In this document: positions 1 through 9,389 of the stretch, in pieces
How positions within the stretch are numbered: the first letter of the stretch is position 1
How the letters are laid out: every line of letters begins with the position of its first letter
Assembly: GCF_014705655.1 (NCBI RefSeq)
Contig: NZ_JACXIY010000001.1
Coordinates: 186,001-250,000 of the forward strand
Source: Paenibacillus arenilitoris
GTDB taxonomy: Bacteria > Bacillota > Bacilli > Paenibacillales > Paenibacillaceae
DNA length: 64,000 bases
Reading direction: 5' to 3'
The notes under the pieces: generated by a model
The model's database searches: none
What the model was told of the DNA's origin: nothing
Seen by the model: only the letters and a program-made list of their open reading frames with translations
Made by a program: the position numbers and the translations under genes

Positions 1-1170
1 GAGGAGCAGCCCGAGCTCAGCGCGGCTCCTTCCGCGGCTCCTACAGCGGAACCTGCAAAGGAGCCCGAGCCGGTTCCGTCGCCCTCGGAGCCGTCGGTGC
101 AAGCGGATATTCCATCGCTTGCGGAGACGTTCGCCGATGACTTCCCGATCGGGGCGGCCATCGAGCCTTTCCAGACCGAAGGGCCGAAGGCCGAGCTGCT
201 GAAGAAGCACGTCAATTGGCTCGTTGCCGAAAACGTGATGAAGCCGGATGCCATTCAGCCTTCGGAGGGGACGTTCAAATGGACGAATGCGGACCGGATC
301 GTCGCATTCGCGAAGGAGAACGGCATGGCGCTGCGCTTCCATACGCTGGTGTGGCATAGCCAGGTCGGCGCCTGGTTTTTCAAGGATGCCGAAGGCAGGC
401 CGATGGCGGACGAGACCGATCCGGCGAAGCGCGAAGCGAACAAGAAGCTGCTGCTGGAGAGGCTCGATGCGCATGTGCGAACGATCGTCGATCGGTATAA
501 GGACGACATTGCATCCTGGGATGTCGTGAACGAGGTTATCGAGCCGGCCGATCCGGACGGCATGCGGGCCAGCGACTGGTACAACATCGCGGGCACCGAT
601 TTTATCGCAACGGCGTTTCGCGCGGCGCGAGAGGCGGGCGGACCGGATATCAAGCTGTATATCAACGATTACGGCACGGACAATCCGAGAAAGCGGGATC
701 TGCTGTATGAGCTGGTCAAGAGACTGCTGGATGAGGGCGTTCCGATCGACGGCGTCGGCCATCAGACCCATATCGATGTGCATGGTCCGTCCGTTGACGC
801 CATTATCGCGTCGATGCGGAAATTCGCGGAACTTGGCCTCGATAATATCGTCACCGAGCTGGATATGAGCGTCTACGCCTGGAACGACCGCAGAGACTTC
901 GGCGCGGATATTCCGGAGGACGTGATCGAGCTGCAGGCCAAGCGGTACGGGGAGCTGTTCCGTGCCTTCCGGGACAATAAGGCCATCTTGAGCGGCGTTG
1001 TGTTCTGGGGCATCGCGGACGATCATACCTGGCTGAACGGCTTCCCGGTGAAGCGCACGAACGCCCCGCTGCTGTTCGACAGGAACGATCAAGCGAAGCC
1101 GGCTTTCTGGTCCGTTATTGGCATTTCTTCGCATAGCCGGAAGCAGCTCGGAGAAAAAGAGCAACGATGA
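1..1170 (+). CDS. GH10 endo-1,4-beta-xylanase, 5' end outside the window
   Basis: Cleaves internal beta-1,4 bonds of xylan with retention of configuration. The reading frame is open from base 1, so the gene starts before the window; the GTG at 97 is an internal Val codon, not a start. The first ~33 visible residues form a Pro/Glu/Ser/Ala-rich linker, which implies at least one further module upstream (often a carbohydrate-binding or secretion module). The GH10 barrel follows, with the acid/base Glu in WDVVNEV (codon 532-534) and the nucleophile Glu in TELDMS (codon 856-858). The linker suggests a secreted or surface enzyme, but the signal peptide is not visible. GH43 follows 27 bases later, probably in the same operon. 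Confidence 0.93.
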   Translation, partial: EEQPELSAAPSAAPTAEPAKEPEPVPSPSEPSVQADIPSLAETFADDFPIGAAIEPFQTEGPKAELLKKHVNWLVAENVMKPDAIQPSEGTFKWTNADRIVAFAKENGMALRFHTLVWHSQVGAWFFKDAEGRPMADETDPAKREANKKLLLERLDAHVRTIVDRYKDDIASWDVVNEVIEPADPDGMRASDWYNIAGTDFIATAFRAAREAGGPDIKLYINDYGTDNPRKRDLLYELVKRLLDEGVPIDGVGHQTHIDVHGPSVDAIIASMRKFAELGLDNIVTELDMSVYAWNDRRDFGADIPEDVIELQAKRYGELFRAFRDNKAILSGVVFWGIADDHTWLNGFPVKRTNAPLLFDRNDQAKPAFWSVIGISSHSRKQLGEKEQR

Positions 1171-1197
1171 ACAATTTGTTTTCTTAAAGGAGAATGT

Positions 1198-2721
1198 ATG
1201 ATTAAGCAGTATCGAAATCCCGTTATAAGCGGTTTCCATCCCGACCCGAGCGTATGCCGGCACGGGGACGATTATTACCTCGTTACGAGCTCGTTCGAAT
1301 ATTATCCCGGCGTGCCGCTCTTCCACAGCAAGGATCTCGTGCATTGGACGCAGATCGGGCATGTGCTGACAAGCCCGGAGCAGCTGGATCTGAGCCGCGC
1401 CCCGAGCTCGGGCGGCATCTTCGCTCCGACGATCCAGGAGCATGACGGGAATTTCTATATGGTGACGACGAACATCTCGGCCGGAGGCAACTTCTTCGTG
1501 CATACGACCGATCCTCGTGGAGAATGGTCCAAACCCGTATTCGTCGATCATCCAGGTATTGACCCGGATCTGTTCTTCGACGAGGACGGAACGGTCTACT
1601 TGACGACTTCCGCGCATGGCCCGAATGGTCCCGGCATCTATCAAAGCCGGATCGATATCGAGACGGGCGCGCGGTTGTCGGAGCCTGCTTTCCTATGGAC
1701 GGGAACGGGAGGCCAATATCCGGAGGCTCCCCATCTATACCGGATCGGTCATTGGTATTACCTTATGATCGCCGAAGGCGGCACCGAATACGGCCATATG
1801 GAGACGATCGCCAGAGGCGAGCGGCCGGACGGCCCATTCGAGCCATGTCCGCATAATCCGATCCTGACGCATCGCAGCATGCTGAAGGATATACACGCGA
1901 CGGGGCATGCGGATCTCGTTCAGACGCCGGAAGGCGATTGGTGGGCCGTGTTTCTGGCGATCAGGCCGCATGGCTATCCGAAGCGCCATCATCTCGGCAG
2001 AGAGACGTTCCTCGCTCCGGTCACTTGGAGCGAAGACGGCTGGCCGGTTATTGGCGACAACGGTACGGTTGGCGAGACGATGCCCGCGGGCAATCTCCCT
2101 CTTCAGGAAGGAGCGTCGACTCCGGTCCGCGACGATTTCGACGGGGAGTCGCTCGCACCGCAGTGGAGCTTCCTTCGTTCCCCCGATCCGGAGAAGTGGT
2201 CATTATCGGAGCGGGCAGGCAGCCTGACGCTGCGGGGAACGGCAGCCACCCTGAACGAGATCGGGGCGCAGGCGTTCGTCGCGCGCAGACAGCAGCACTT
2301 CGACTGCCGCGCATCCGCCTATTTGACGTTCGCGCCGCAGAGGGACGGCGAGGAAGCGGGGCTGACCGTCTATATGAATGAACGGTTCCACTACGAGATC
2401 GCGGTAACGAGAATTGCAGGCGAGAGGAAGCTCATCTTCCGCCGCAGGATCGGTTCGTTGCGGAAGGTAGAGAACGAGGCGCCTTGGCCCGTGGATTCCG
2501 TCGTGCTGACGATTCTGGCCGACAAGGATCGGTATGCCTTCGGCTTCGCGGGCGCCGAGTCGGCGGCGCCTTACGGGTTCGGGCAAGGGGAGACGTCCTT
2601 GCTCGCTACCGAAGTCGCGGGCGGATTCACAGGCGTCATGATCGCCATGTACGCGACGGGCAATGGTTCACCGTCCGATACTCCGGCGCACTTTGAATGG
2701 TTCGATTACGAGACGGTCTGA
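1198..2721 (+). CDS. GH43 beta-xylosidase / arabinofuranosidase
   Basis: Predicted inverting exo-glycosidase releasing xylose (or arabinose) from xylo-oligosaccharides. 507 residues, no signal peptide, so intracellular. The N-terminal five-bladed propeller has the GH43 triad: D16 in FHPDPS, D122 in IDPDL and E176 in YPEAPHLY. From about residue 310 a beta-sandwich domain typical of the larger beta-xylosidases follows (DDFDGESLAPQW). The start is ATG with an AAAGGAGA site 7 bases upstream. It lies between two GH10 xylanase genes in one direction. GH43 specificity cannot be settled by eye; xylosidase is favoured by the two-domain length and the neighbours. Confidence 0.92.
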   Translation: MIKQYRNPVISGFHPDPSVCRHGDDYYLVTSSFEYYPGVPLFHSKDLVHWTQIGHVLTSPEQLDLSRAPSSGGIFAPTIQEHDGNFYMVTTNISAGGNFFVHTTDPRGEWSKPVFVDHPGIDPDLFFDEDGTVYLTTSAHGPNGPGIYQSRIDIETGARLSEPAFLWTGTGGQYPEAPHLYRIGHWYYLMIAEGGTEYGHMETIARGERPDGPFEPCPHNPILTHRSMLKDIHATGHADLVQTPEGDWWAVFLAIRPHGYPKRHHLGRETFLAPVTWSEDGWPVIGDNGTVGETMPAGNLPLQEGASTPVRDDFDGESLAPQWSFLRSPDPEKWSLSERAGSLTLRGTAATLNEIGAQAFVARRQQHFDCRASAYLTFAPQRDGEEAGLTVYMNERFHYEIAVTRIAGERKLIFRRRIGSLRKVENEAPWPVDSVVLTILADKDRYAFGFAGAESAAPYGFGQGETSLLATEVAGGFTGVMIAMYATGNGSPSDTPAHFEWFDYETV

Positions 2722-2808
2722 TCCTGACTAGGGACGAATATAGGTTTGGCGGGTGCCGGAGTCCGTCCGGCAATCATTTTGATCACGATCAATTGGAGGA
2801 GAAAGCAG

Positions 2809-3822
2809 ATGAGGGAATATCGCACGAATGAATGGCCAAGGTTGCATGAGGTTTTCGGGGAGTATTTCCGGATTGGAGCTGCCGTCAATCCGAGAACGCT
2901 TGTTACGCAGAAGGAGTTGCTGACGCGGCATTTCAATAGCCTGACGGCGGAGAATGAGATGAAATTCGTCAGCGTGCATCCGGAAGAGGGCAGGTATACG
3001 TTCGAAGCCGCGGATCGGATGGTCGAATTTGCGAAGGAGAACGGCATGGCGGTCAGAGGGCATACGCTCGTCTGGCATAATCAAACGCCGGATTGGGTAT
3101 TCGAGAACGGCTCGGGGGAAGCGGCCGATCGCGGTATGCTGCTGGCGCGCATGAAGTCGCACATCGATGAAGTGGTCGGACGCTACAAGGGCAGCGTCTA
3201 TGCCTGGGATGTCGTGAACGAGGCAGTGGCGGACGGCGGGGAACAGCTGCTCAGAGCCTCCAAATGGCTGGACATCGCCGGCGAGGATTTCATTGCCAAA
3301 GCGTTCGAGTACGCGCACGAGGCAGACCCTGCCGCCCTGTTGTTCTATAACGATTACAACGAATCCGTTCCCGCGAAGCGGGAGAAGATCTATACCCTTA
3401 TTCAATCGCTGAAAGAGCGGGATGTGCCGATTCACGGCGTCGGACTGCAGGCTCACTGGAACTTGGAGCATCCGACGCTGGACCATATTCGGGAGGCGAT
3501 CGAGCGGTACGCCGGCCTCGGCGTGAAGCTGCACATAACGGAGCTCGACGTATCCGTCTTCGCGCATGAGGACCGGCGGACCGATCTGACCGCTCCGACG
3601 GCCGAGATGCTCGAGCGGCAGGCGGAGCGATACGGACGGTTGTTCAAGCTGTTCAAGGAATACAGCGAGGATCTCACGTCCATTACGTTCTGGGGAGCCG
3701 CGGACGATTACACCTGGCTCGATCATTTCCCGGTACGCGGACGTAAAAACTGGCCCTTCCTCTTCGACGCGCGGCATCAGCCGAAGGCGTCTTTCCAGTC
3801 CGTTCTGGAGGCTGCGCGATGA
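2809..3822 (+). CDS. intracellular GH10 xylanase
   Basis: 337 residues, a single GH10 barrel with no signal peptide or linker, so it probably acts in the cytoplasm on imported xylo-oligosaccharides. Acid/base E138 sits in WDVVNEAV and nucleophile E245 in HITELDVSV; the conserved HTLVWHNQTP substrate loop is intact. I chose the ATG at 2809 because GGAGGA lies 8 bases upstream; an in-frame extension to 2746 has no ribosome site. The stop codon overlaps the next GH43 start (ATGA), a sign of translational coupling. Family knowledge: Bacillaceae often pair one secreted and one short cytoplasmic GH10; both forms are visible here. Confidence 0.94.
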   Translation: MREYRTNEWPRLHEVFGEYFRIGAAVNPRTLVTQKELLTRHFNSLTAENEMKFVSVHPEEGRYTFEAADRMVEFAKENGMAVRGHTLVWHNQTPDWVFENGSGEAADRGMLLARMKSHIDEVVGRYKGSVYAWDVVNEAVADGGEQLLRASKWLDIAGEDFIAKAFEYAHEADPAALLFYNDYNESVPAKREKIYTLIQSLKERDVPIHGVGLQAHWNLEHPTLDHIREAIERYAGLGVKLHITELDVSVFAHEDRRTDLTAPTAEMLERQAERYGRLFKLFKEYSEDLTSITFWGAADDYTWLDHFPVRGRKNWPFLFDARHQPKASFQSVLEAAR

Positions 3823-5327
3823 ACAAAACGCTCATAACCAATCCGATTATATGGGCGGATGTGCCCGACGTCGATCCGATTCGGGTAGAGAACTCCTACT
3901 ATATGGTTAGCACGAGCATGCACATGATGCCCGGCTGCCCGATCATGAAATCCGGGGATCTGATGAATTGGGAGATTGTCGGCTACGTATACGATTTTCT
4001 CGAAAATAATGACGCCCATAACCTGACGGATGGAAAAAACATATACGGACAAGGCTCCTGGGCCGCGAGCCTGCGCCATCATAACGATACGTTCTATGTG
4101 TGCTTCTCGAGCAACGACACGCGCCGTTTCTACGTGTACCGAACGAAGGATATCGAACGCGGGCCATGGGAGCGTTCCGTTATCGACGGTCTGCGGCATG
4201 ATCCGGGCCTGCTGTTCGACGAGGGCCGGGTGTTCGTCTTCTCGGGCAACGGCGGCATTCGCATTACCGAACTGACGGCGGACGCAGCCGCCGTGAAGCC
4301 CGGCGGGATCGACCGGCTGCTGTTCGAGACGGAGCGGGACGGCATCGGACTGCGGTGCGAAGGCTGCCACGCCTACCGGCTGAACGGCTATTATTATTTG
4401 CTGTTCATCGAATGGCCGAGCGCGGGCAGCAAGCGCCGCCGTCAAATTTGTTATCGTTCGCGGGAGCTGCTGGGGCCGTACGAACGACGAATCGTATTGG
4501 ACGACGACCTCGGCTATCGTAACAAAGGAGTCGCTCAAGGCGGGATCTTCGATACGCCGACCGGCGAGTGGTACGCGATGCTGTTCCAGGATCATGACGC
4601 AGTCGGCAGAATCCCTTGCCTCGTGCCGGTTGCCTGGGAGGACGATTGGCCGGTATTCGGCATCGACGGCAAGGTGCCCGAGCGGTTCGAGGTGGACTTG
4701 CCCAAGGCGCCGGCGAAGCCGCTCGTCATCAGCGACGAATTCGATTACGGGAGCAATCGGCTCGCTTTGAACTGGCAGTGGAACCACAATCCGGACAACC
4801 GGCTCTGGTCGGTGACGGAGCGGCCCGGTTTCCTGAGACTGAGAACGGGAAGCTTGACGGACAGCGTCGTCCGGGCGCGCAATACGTTGACGCAGCGTAC
4901 GGAAGGCCCTTCCTGTACGGGGGAGACCGTTCTTGACACGGCCCGTATGAAGCCGGGGGATCATGCCGGGCTCGTCGCGCTGCAAAGCCATTTCGGCACG
5001 GTCGGCGTCAAGATGGCGGACGATGGCGGGAAATTTGTCGCCATGTGCGTGAGCGGTGGCAACGGAGAAGAGATAGAACGGGAATCCGTACGTTTTGACG
5101 GCGGCATTCTCTATTTGAAAATCCGATTCGAATTCGAAGACAGCGTCGACTTGGCGACCTTCTATTATTCCGCGGACGGCTCGGAATGGACGGCGATCGG
5201 CGAAGCTTTACGGATGAAGTATACGCTCGATCACTTTATGGGCTACCGGATCGGCCTGTTCAACTACGCCGCCGGCCAATCGGGAGGCTATGCCGATTTC
5301 GATTATTTCCGCTACGAGAGAAGCTGA
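3819..5327 (+). CDS. GH43 family glycosidase (xylosidase/arabinofuranosidase type)
   Basis: 502 residues, no signal peptide. The GH43 propeller shows acidic residues in WADVPDVDPIRV (D14, D17, D19 region), D128 in RHDPGLLFD and E181 in CEGCHAYRLNG, followed by a C-terminal beta-sandwich from about residue 300. The opening WADVPD and STSMHMMPG motifs resemble the GH43 subfamily with two-domain xylan-active enzymes, different from the copy at 1198. It overlaps the upstream GH10 by four bases (ATGA), so the two are coupled. It is the last gene before a hairpin terminator at 5382. Likely acts on short arabinoxylo-oligosaccharides inside the cell; the exact sugar removed is inference. Confidence 0.9.
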   Translation: MNKTLITNPIIWADVPDVDPIRVENSYYMVSTSMHMMPGCPIMKSGDLMNWEIVGYVYDFLENNDAHNLTDGKNIYGQGSWAASLRHHNDTFYVCFSSNDTRRFYVYRTKDIERGPWERSVIDGLRHDPGLLFDEGRVFVFSGNGGIRITELTADAAAVKPGGIDRLLFETERDGIGLRCEGCHAYRLNGYYYLLFIEWPSAGSKRRRQICYRSRELLGPYERRIVLDDDLGYRNKGVAQGGIFDTPTGEWYAMLFQDHDAVGRIPCLVPVAWEDDWPVFGIDGKVPERFEVDLPKAPAKPLVISDEFDYGSNRLALNWQWNHNPDNRLWSVTERPGFLRLRTGSLTDSVVRARNTLTQRTEGPSCTGETVLDTARMKPGDHAGLVALQSHFGTVGVKMADDGGKFVAMCVSGGNGEEIERESVRFDGGILYLKIRFEFEDSVDLATFYYSADGSEWTAIGEALRMKYTLDHFMGYRIGLFNYAAGQSGGYADFDYFRYERS

Positions 5328-5381
5328 ACGCAGGACGATCTTCGTTTTTGTCCGGCCGCTCCGTTCATGCCATGAAGCGAG

Positions 5382-5413
5382 AGAAGGATCGGCCGCAAGG
5401 CCGGTTCTTCTTT
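5382..5413 (+). terminator. hairpin terminator after xylan operon
   Basis: A 13-bp stem (two G-U pairs) around a GCAA tetraloop, arms 5382-5394 and 5399-5411, ending in a pyrimidine-rich TTCTTCTTT stretch. It lies 54 bases after the GH43 stop. The U tract is short, so termination may be partial. Confidence 0.6.
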
Positions 5414-5576
5414 ACTGCCCGGCGCGGATAAGGCGGGCAACTAACGTTCGACTGGTCAAGGATCGATGGTGCGATCATAAGTTTCTTTTAGAAATTACAA
5501 ATCGCATTGATTTCCTCTATGGCCCGCAAGAGGAAGCAGCTATATCATTTTTAATAGAGCTTCATCTTCATCGTAA

Positions 5577-5590
5577 TGATAGCGCTTCGA
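5577..5590 (+). promoter_or_regulatory. weak cre-like (CcpA) site
   Basis: TGATAGCGCTTCGA lies 36 bases before the binding-protein start. The core GCGCTT matches the catabolite-responsive consensus TGNAARCGNWWNCA but several outer positions differ. The 5414-5625 gap otherwise holds a small TTTCT/AGAAA palindrome near 5482 and no clear sigma-A promoter. Confidence 0.25.
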
Positions 5591-5625
5591 TTTACTTTGC
5601 GACCAATATTTAGGGGGAATCGAAA

Positions 5626-7020
5626 ATGCGGAAACGGAAGACGATGCTGCTGCTCTGCAGTCTGCTTATGGTGTTCATCGCGGCATGCAGCGGCAATTCA
5701 GGCGGAGAATCGACGACGAACGAGCCTGGCGGCTCGGGCACTGCCGCGAACGCGCCCGAGGCGACGAATGAGGCGGACAACGGCGGCGAAACCGGTGAGG
5801 AAGAAGCGAGCGGCACGCCGGAGATGGCGTTCGATACGGGCGGCCGGACGATCAAATGGGTATCCTGGTACGATGAATCGATTAAGGAAGACAATCCGGA
5901 CAGCATCAAGATGAAAGAAAATTTGGACGCCTTAATGGCGAAGCACAATTTCAAAATGGAGTACGTCGTTGTCGATTACGCCGAGCTGCAAGAGAAAGTA
6001 ACCGCCTCGCTCGTTGCGGGGGAACCGATCGGCGATATCATCCGTTTGGCCCGTCCATGGATGATTCCGTCGCTCGTCGCGCAAGGGCTGTTCTGGCCGG
6101 TCGACGAGTACACGAAGAACGAAAAAGTGTTCATTCAGCAATATACAAACGAATACTCCCAATACGAAGGAAGAGGCTACGGTTTCAGGGCGGGCATTAA
6201 CGGCGCATCCTCGGGCATATTCTACAATCGCACGCTGATGAATCAGTTGGGCCTCAAGCCATTGCAGCAATACGTGAACGAGGACAACTGGAATTGGGAG
6301 ACCTTCATGCAAGCCGCCAAAGAAGGGAACAAAGATTCGAACAATGACGGCAAGCTGGATATTTGGGGACTCGCAAGCGCTTCGATTCTCGTGCAAGCCA
6401 TGGCTGCCAACGAAGCGAATCTGGTCGCCGAAGACAAACAAAACCTCGAGGATCCCAAGACGCTGGAAGTATTGAACTTCTTGTCGAAGCTCGCAACCGA
6501 AGGCATCGCCAGACCGACGGAAGGCGGAGACTGGACGGAGCCCGGCCAGTTCTTCCGTCAAGGCAACACGTTAATGTGGGCCAGCAACGATTATGAAATG
6601 GAAAACCTGAAGAAGGATATGCCGGATTACGACATCGGCTTCCTGCCGTTTCCCAAAGGACCAAGCGCCGCGCAATACCATTCGCATAATACGATACCGA
6701 ACTATTTGACGATTCCGAGCGCGGTCGAGAATCCGGAGCAATTGGTCTACATCTACGAGAAAATCAACGATATCGAATCGATGTACGATTATCCGAAGCA
6801 GTCCCGATTCGAAACGCTGTTCAGCAACGAAGACGATTTGAACAACGCCAGAGTAGCCGGAGAAAGCATTAAAGTGATCGACGATATCGGCGGATATCCT
6901 TCGATGCCTTATTACGAATTTACGGGAGAAATATTGGAAGGCGTTTCGGTGGCGACGGTCGTCGAGAAATATAAAGAGCCGTTCCAAGCCGCGGTAGACG
7001 AGGTTTGGAAGAAGCAATAA
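5626..7020 (+). CDS. extracellular solute-binding lipoprotein (sugar ABC importer)
   Basis: 464 residues. A lipoprotein signal peptide ends in the lipobox FIAAC with C21 as the lipidated Cys, followed by a ~45-residue Ser/Gly/Glu-rich flexible linker and a family-1 periplasmic-binding fold. It should sit on the outer face of the membrane and capture oligosaccharides. It is an orphan: no permease genes are adjacent, unlike the other three binding proteins in the window. Its position directly after the xylan genes suggests xylo-oligosaccharides as ligand, which is inference. The start ATG has an AGGGGGA site. Only 7 bases separate its stop from the stop of the opposing AraC gene, with no terminator between. 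Confidence 0.9.
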   Translation: MRKRKTMLLLCSLLMVFIAACSGNSGGESTTNEPGGSGTAANAPEATNEADNGGETGEEEASGTPEMAFDTGGRTIKWVSWYDESIKEDNPDSIKMKENLDALMAKHNFKMEYVVVDYAELQEKVTASLVAGEPIGDIIRLARPWMIPSLVAQGLFWPVDEYTKNEKVFIQQYTNEYSQYEGRGYGFRAGINGASSGIFYNRTLMNQLGLKPLQQYVNEDNWNWETFMQAAKEGNKDSNNDGKLDIWGLASASILVQAMAANEANLVAEDKQNLEDPKTLEVLNFLSKLATEGIARPTEGGDWTEPGQFFRQGNTLMWASNDYEMENLKKDMPDYDIGFLPFPKGPSAAQYHSHNTIPNYLTIPSAVENPEQLVYIYEKINDIESMYDYPKQSRFETLFSNEDDLNNARVAGESIKVIDDIGGYPSMPYYEFTGEILEGVSVATVVEKYKEPFQAAVDEVWKKQ

Positions 7021-7027
7021 TCGCTTT

Positions 7028-7816
7028 CTATTTATTCGCGTTTTTCGCGGCGGACGGAGGATAGCCCTTCAATTCCTTGAATACTTTGCTGAAATAGGAG
7101 ATGTCGGAGAAGCCGCAGCGCTCGGCGGCTTCCGTTACGGTAAAGTCTCCAGCCGACAACAGCATCTCGGCGTTGTTGATGCGTATGCGGTGCAAATATT
7201 CTTTGTAGGTGGAGCCGGTGTTCAGTTTGAACAATTTGCCCAAGTATACGGGGTGAAGGTTAAAACGCTCGGCCAAATCGTTAATCGTGATCGCTTCCGA
7301 ATAATGATCGGATATAAAGGAAGTCAGCTTCTTGATCCGCAGATCGACGGGCATCGCCGATCGGCGATGCAAGCCGCTGAGCAGGCGGTGGAGAATGAGC
7401 TCGAACAATGCGCGTGCCTGGATCATATAGAACGGCTGCTTGCTCATCCACACTTGATTGAACTCCCGGATGTAGCACAGAATTTCTTTGGTGATGGCTT
7501 TCTTCGTTACGACTCCGAAAGGGAGCAGGACCTCATTGTGGGGCTCGGCCCAAAAAAAGTTGAACGGATACGCATGCATGGGAAAATCCTTGAACGTATG
7601 GGCTTCCCGGACGCTGCCTCCCGGAACGTAGATCAGATCGCCGGCCTCGACGGCGTACTTTTTTCCGTTAATGTAATACTCGGCCCGGCCGTCCACGACG
7701 AACGTGAGGTCATGAAAATCGATCGTCGCCTTTTGAATTTTCCAATCCGGATAACATCGGCGGTCCGCGAATAAAAAGATGTTCGGAACAAGGTGGGGAT
7801 GGTACTCAAGCTCCAA
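7028..7816 (-). CDS. AraC-family regulator with N-terminal cupin
   Basis: 262 residues from the TTG at 7816, chosen because AGGAGG lies exactly 9 bases upstream; an in-frame TTG at 7867 lacks a ribosome site. Residues ~10-130 form a cupin-like sugar-sensing domain (YYINGKKYAVEAGDLIYV). The last ~100 residues carry two helix-turn-helix units (TINDLAERFNLHPVYLGKLF and VTEAAERCGFSDISYFSKVF). A cytoplasmic transcription factor, probably an activator of the convergent binding-protein gene or the xylan genes. The target is inferred from position only. Confidence 0.9.
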   Translation of the reverse strand: MELEYHPHLVPNIFLFADRRCYPDWKIQKATIDFHDLTFVVDGRAEYYINGKKYAVEAGDLIYVPGGSVREAHTFKDFPMHAYPFNFFWAEPHNEVLLPFGVVTKKAITKEILCYIREFNQVWMSKQPFYMIQARALFELILHRLLSGLHRRSAMPVDLRIKKLTSFISDHYSEAITINDLAERFNLHPVYLGKLFKLNTGSTYKEYLHRIRINNAEMLLSAGDFTVTEAAERCGFSDISYFSKVFKELKGYPPSAAKNANK

Positions 7817-7941
7817 TCGGCTTCGCCTCCTTTCATTTAATTTTAATATCCTCCTTAACAAATACAACCAGCGGATCGATTGGTTTTTCCTGCGAAATCT
7901 CCCCTTGATTTTTCGAAGGCCGCCAATTCGCAGGGAGAAAT

Positions 7942-7982
7942 GAACAAAGACCGGAACGGCTTACGCCTTCCGGTCTTTGTTC
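7942..7982 (-). terminator. terminator of the lacI-type gene
   Basis: Perfect 15-bp stem (GAACAAAGACCGGAA with its complement) extended by an inner GGC/GCC pair, 15 bases after the LacI stop on the minus strand. The minus-strand side continues with a T-rich ATTTCTCC. It lies between the LacI gene and the start of the AraC gene read in the same direction, and separates the two. Confidence 0.8.
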
Positions 7983-7997
7983 TCGTTACCCGCGCGC

Positions 7998-9017
7998 TCA
8001 GGTCGAACTGCGGACGATCAGTTCGGTCGGCAGCAGCACTTTTCGCGGGAGCATATCGTTTCCGTTGATGCGGTCGAATAAGAGATCGACCGCAACCATG
8101 CCGATTTCCTTGGTCGGCACATGGACGGTGGAAAGCGGCGGACTGGTGTATTTGGACATTTCGATATTCGACATGCCGATGACGGCTACACGATCGGGAA
8201 CGGAAATGCCATTGTTATAGAACGCGCTGAGGGCTGCCATGGCCATCAAATCGCTTGCGGCAAAAAAGGCCTTCGGATAACTTCCCGATACGCACAGCCG
8301 GTTAATCCGTTCCATGCATACGGCTTCATCCCACATGCAGTCGATGACCCACTCCGGACGGACCGGCAAGCCGGCGGCGTGCATGGTCGCGTAATAGCCT
8401 CGATACCGCTGGCTGTCCTTAATGTTACCCGCGCCGCTTCCGCCGATGAATCCGATTTCCTTATGCCCGTTATCGATCAGATGCCGGACCGCGGCGGAAG
8501 CGACGTGATGGTGGTCGTAACCGACATTGTCGATATCCCGATGCGCGGTATCGATTCCGACAATGTAAGGCACTTGCTTCCGGATATAGTCGTAGCTTTC
8601 CCCGTTCAGCGACTCCATTAGAATAAGTCCCGTTATCGGCTCGTTGAACGTATTGAACAGAATCTTCTTATCCTCAAGCTCATATCCGGTCCGCACAAAG
8701 GCGATATCGCAGCCTTCTCCGATCAGTCTCTCCTCCGCCCCCGACAGAATGGACATAAAATAAGGATCGTTGTATTTATCTTTCGTTACGCTTAACACGC
8801 ATCCGATCTTCATGGCAGGTTTGCTTGCGGGCGCCTCGTTGACGACGGTTTGCCGTTTGGCGTTCGAGCTGATCTTGTAGTTCAGCTGGGTGACCGCCTG
8901 CCATACTTTGGCTCGCGTTTCTTCCGTGATTTTATAGGTAGAGTCATTGTTCAGCACTCTTGAGACGGTCGCGATGGAAACATTGGCGAGGCGGGCGACT
9001 TCACGAATGGTACTCAT
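7998..9017 (-). CDS. LacI-family transcriptional repressor
   Basis: 339 residues. Residues 1-50 contain the LacI-type DNA-binding domain (TIREVARLANVSIATVSRVL), followed by a hinge with a short poly-Ala/Lys stretch and a periplasmic-binding-protein-like effector domain. The ATG at 9017 has AAGGAG 11 bases upstream; an in-frame extension to 9128 is not supported. It is transcribed divergently from the DUF4832 operon, whose upstream region carries repeated ACGAAACAA-type sequences, so it most likely represses that operon and itself until a sugar ligand binds. The ligand is unknown. Confidence 0.92.
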   Translation of the reverse strand: MSTIREVARLANVSIATVSRVLNNDSTYKITEETRAKVWQAVTQLNYKISSNAKRQTVVNEAPASKPAMKIGCVLSVTKDKYNDPYFMSILSGAEERLIGEGCDIAFVRTGYELEDKKILFNTFNEPITGLILMESLNGESYDYIRKQVPYIVGIDTAHRDIDNVGYDHHHVASAAVRHLIDNGHKEIGFIGGSGAGNIKDSQRYRGYYATMHAAGLPVRPEWVIDCMWDEAVCMERINRLCVSGSYPKAFFAASDLMAMAALSAFYNNGISVPDRVAVIGMSNIEMSKYTSPPLSTVHVPTKEIGMVAVDLLFDRINGNDMLPRKVLLPTELIVRSST

Positions 9018-9076
9018 AAGCGGGAATTCTCCTTTTTCGATTCGGCATAGACGGTTGATCCGCGTCATCTGTATGC

Positions 9077-9105
9077 AATATACCATTTTACGAAACAAAA
9101 TGCTA
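9077..9105 (-). promoter_or_regulatory. candidate promoter of the lacI-type gene
   Basis: Minus-strand extended -10 TGGTATATT (9077-9085 reversed). The -35 is poor. An ACGAAACAAAA copy (9090-9100) falls in the spacer, which would fit autorepression. Confidence 0.35.
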
Positions 9106-9141
9106 TCAATAATACGAGAATGTTTCACTCTTGTTTTCTAG

Positions 9142-9166
9142 TTGTTACGTTAAATTGACGAAACAA
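9142..9166. promoter_or_regulatory. candidate LacI operator (inverted repeat)
   Basis: TTGTTACGT (9142-9150), 7 bases, then ACGAAACAA (9158-9166): an 8-of-9 inverted repeat. Related single copies lie at 9088-9100 (ACGAAACAAAA) and 9404-9416 (TGACGTAACAAAT). All three sit in the divergent LacI/DUF4832 intergenic region, so they are the best operator candidates for the adjacent repressor. Confidence 0.45.
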
Positions 9167-9341
9167 AAGATTGTGATTTTAAAGGTATAACTAACATGTA
9201 ATTAACAATAAATAATAGGGATGTGCCGATTTCGTTTAAAAACATGAGGTTCTTGCTGGCTAAATGTGATGAATACTAACATAATTCTTCCGCAAGTTTC
9301 AAATGACAGCGCATACTATTTTTTTGGAAATAAAAAAGTGC

Positions 9342-9369
9342 TTGAAACTTGTCACTGGCATGCTATAAT
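9342..9369 (+). promoter_or_regulatory. sigma-A promoter of the DUF4832 operon
   Basis: TTGAAA (9342-9347), 16-base spacer, perfect TATAAT (9364-9369). Transcription would begin near 9376, giving a ~75-base leader to the ATG at 9450. A consensus-like promoter fits control by a repressor rather than an activator. Confidence 0.8.
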
Positions 9370-9389
9370 GAACTCATGAAGTTTACTAA

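Noticed and set aside
2728..3777. 349-codon antisense frame opposite the intracellular GH10
   Set aside because: The plus strand carries both GH10 catalytic glutamates in frame; the antisense frame has no start signal.
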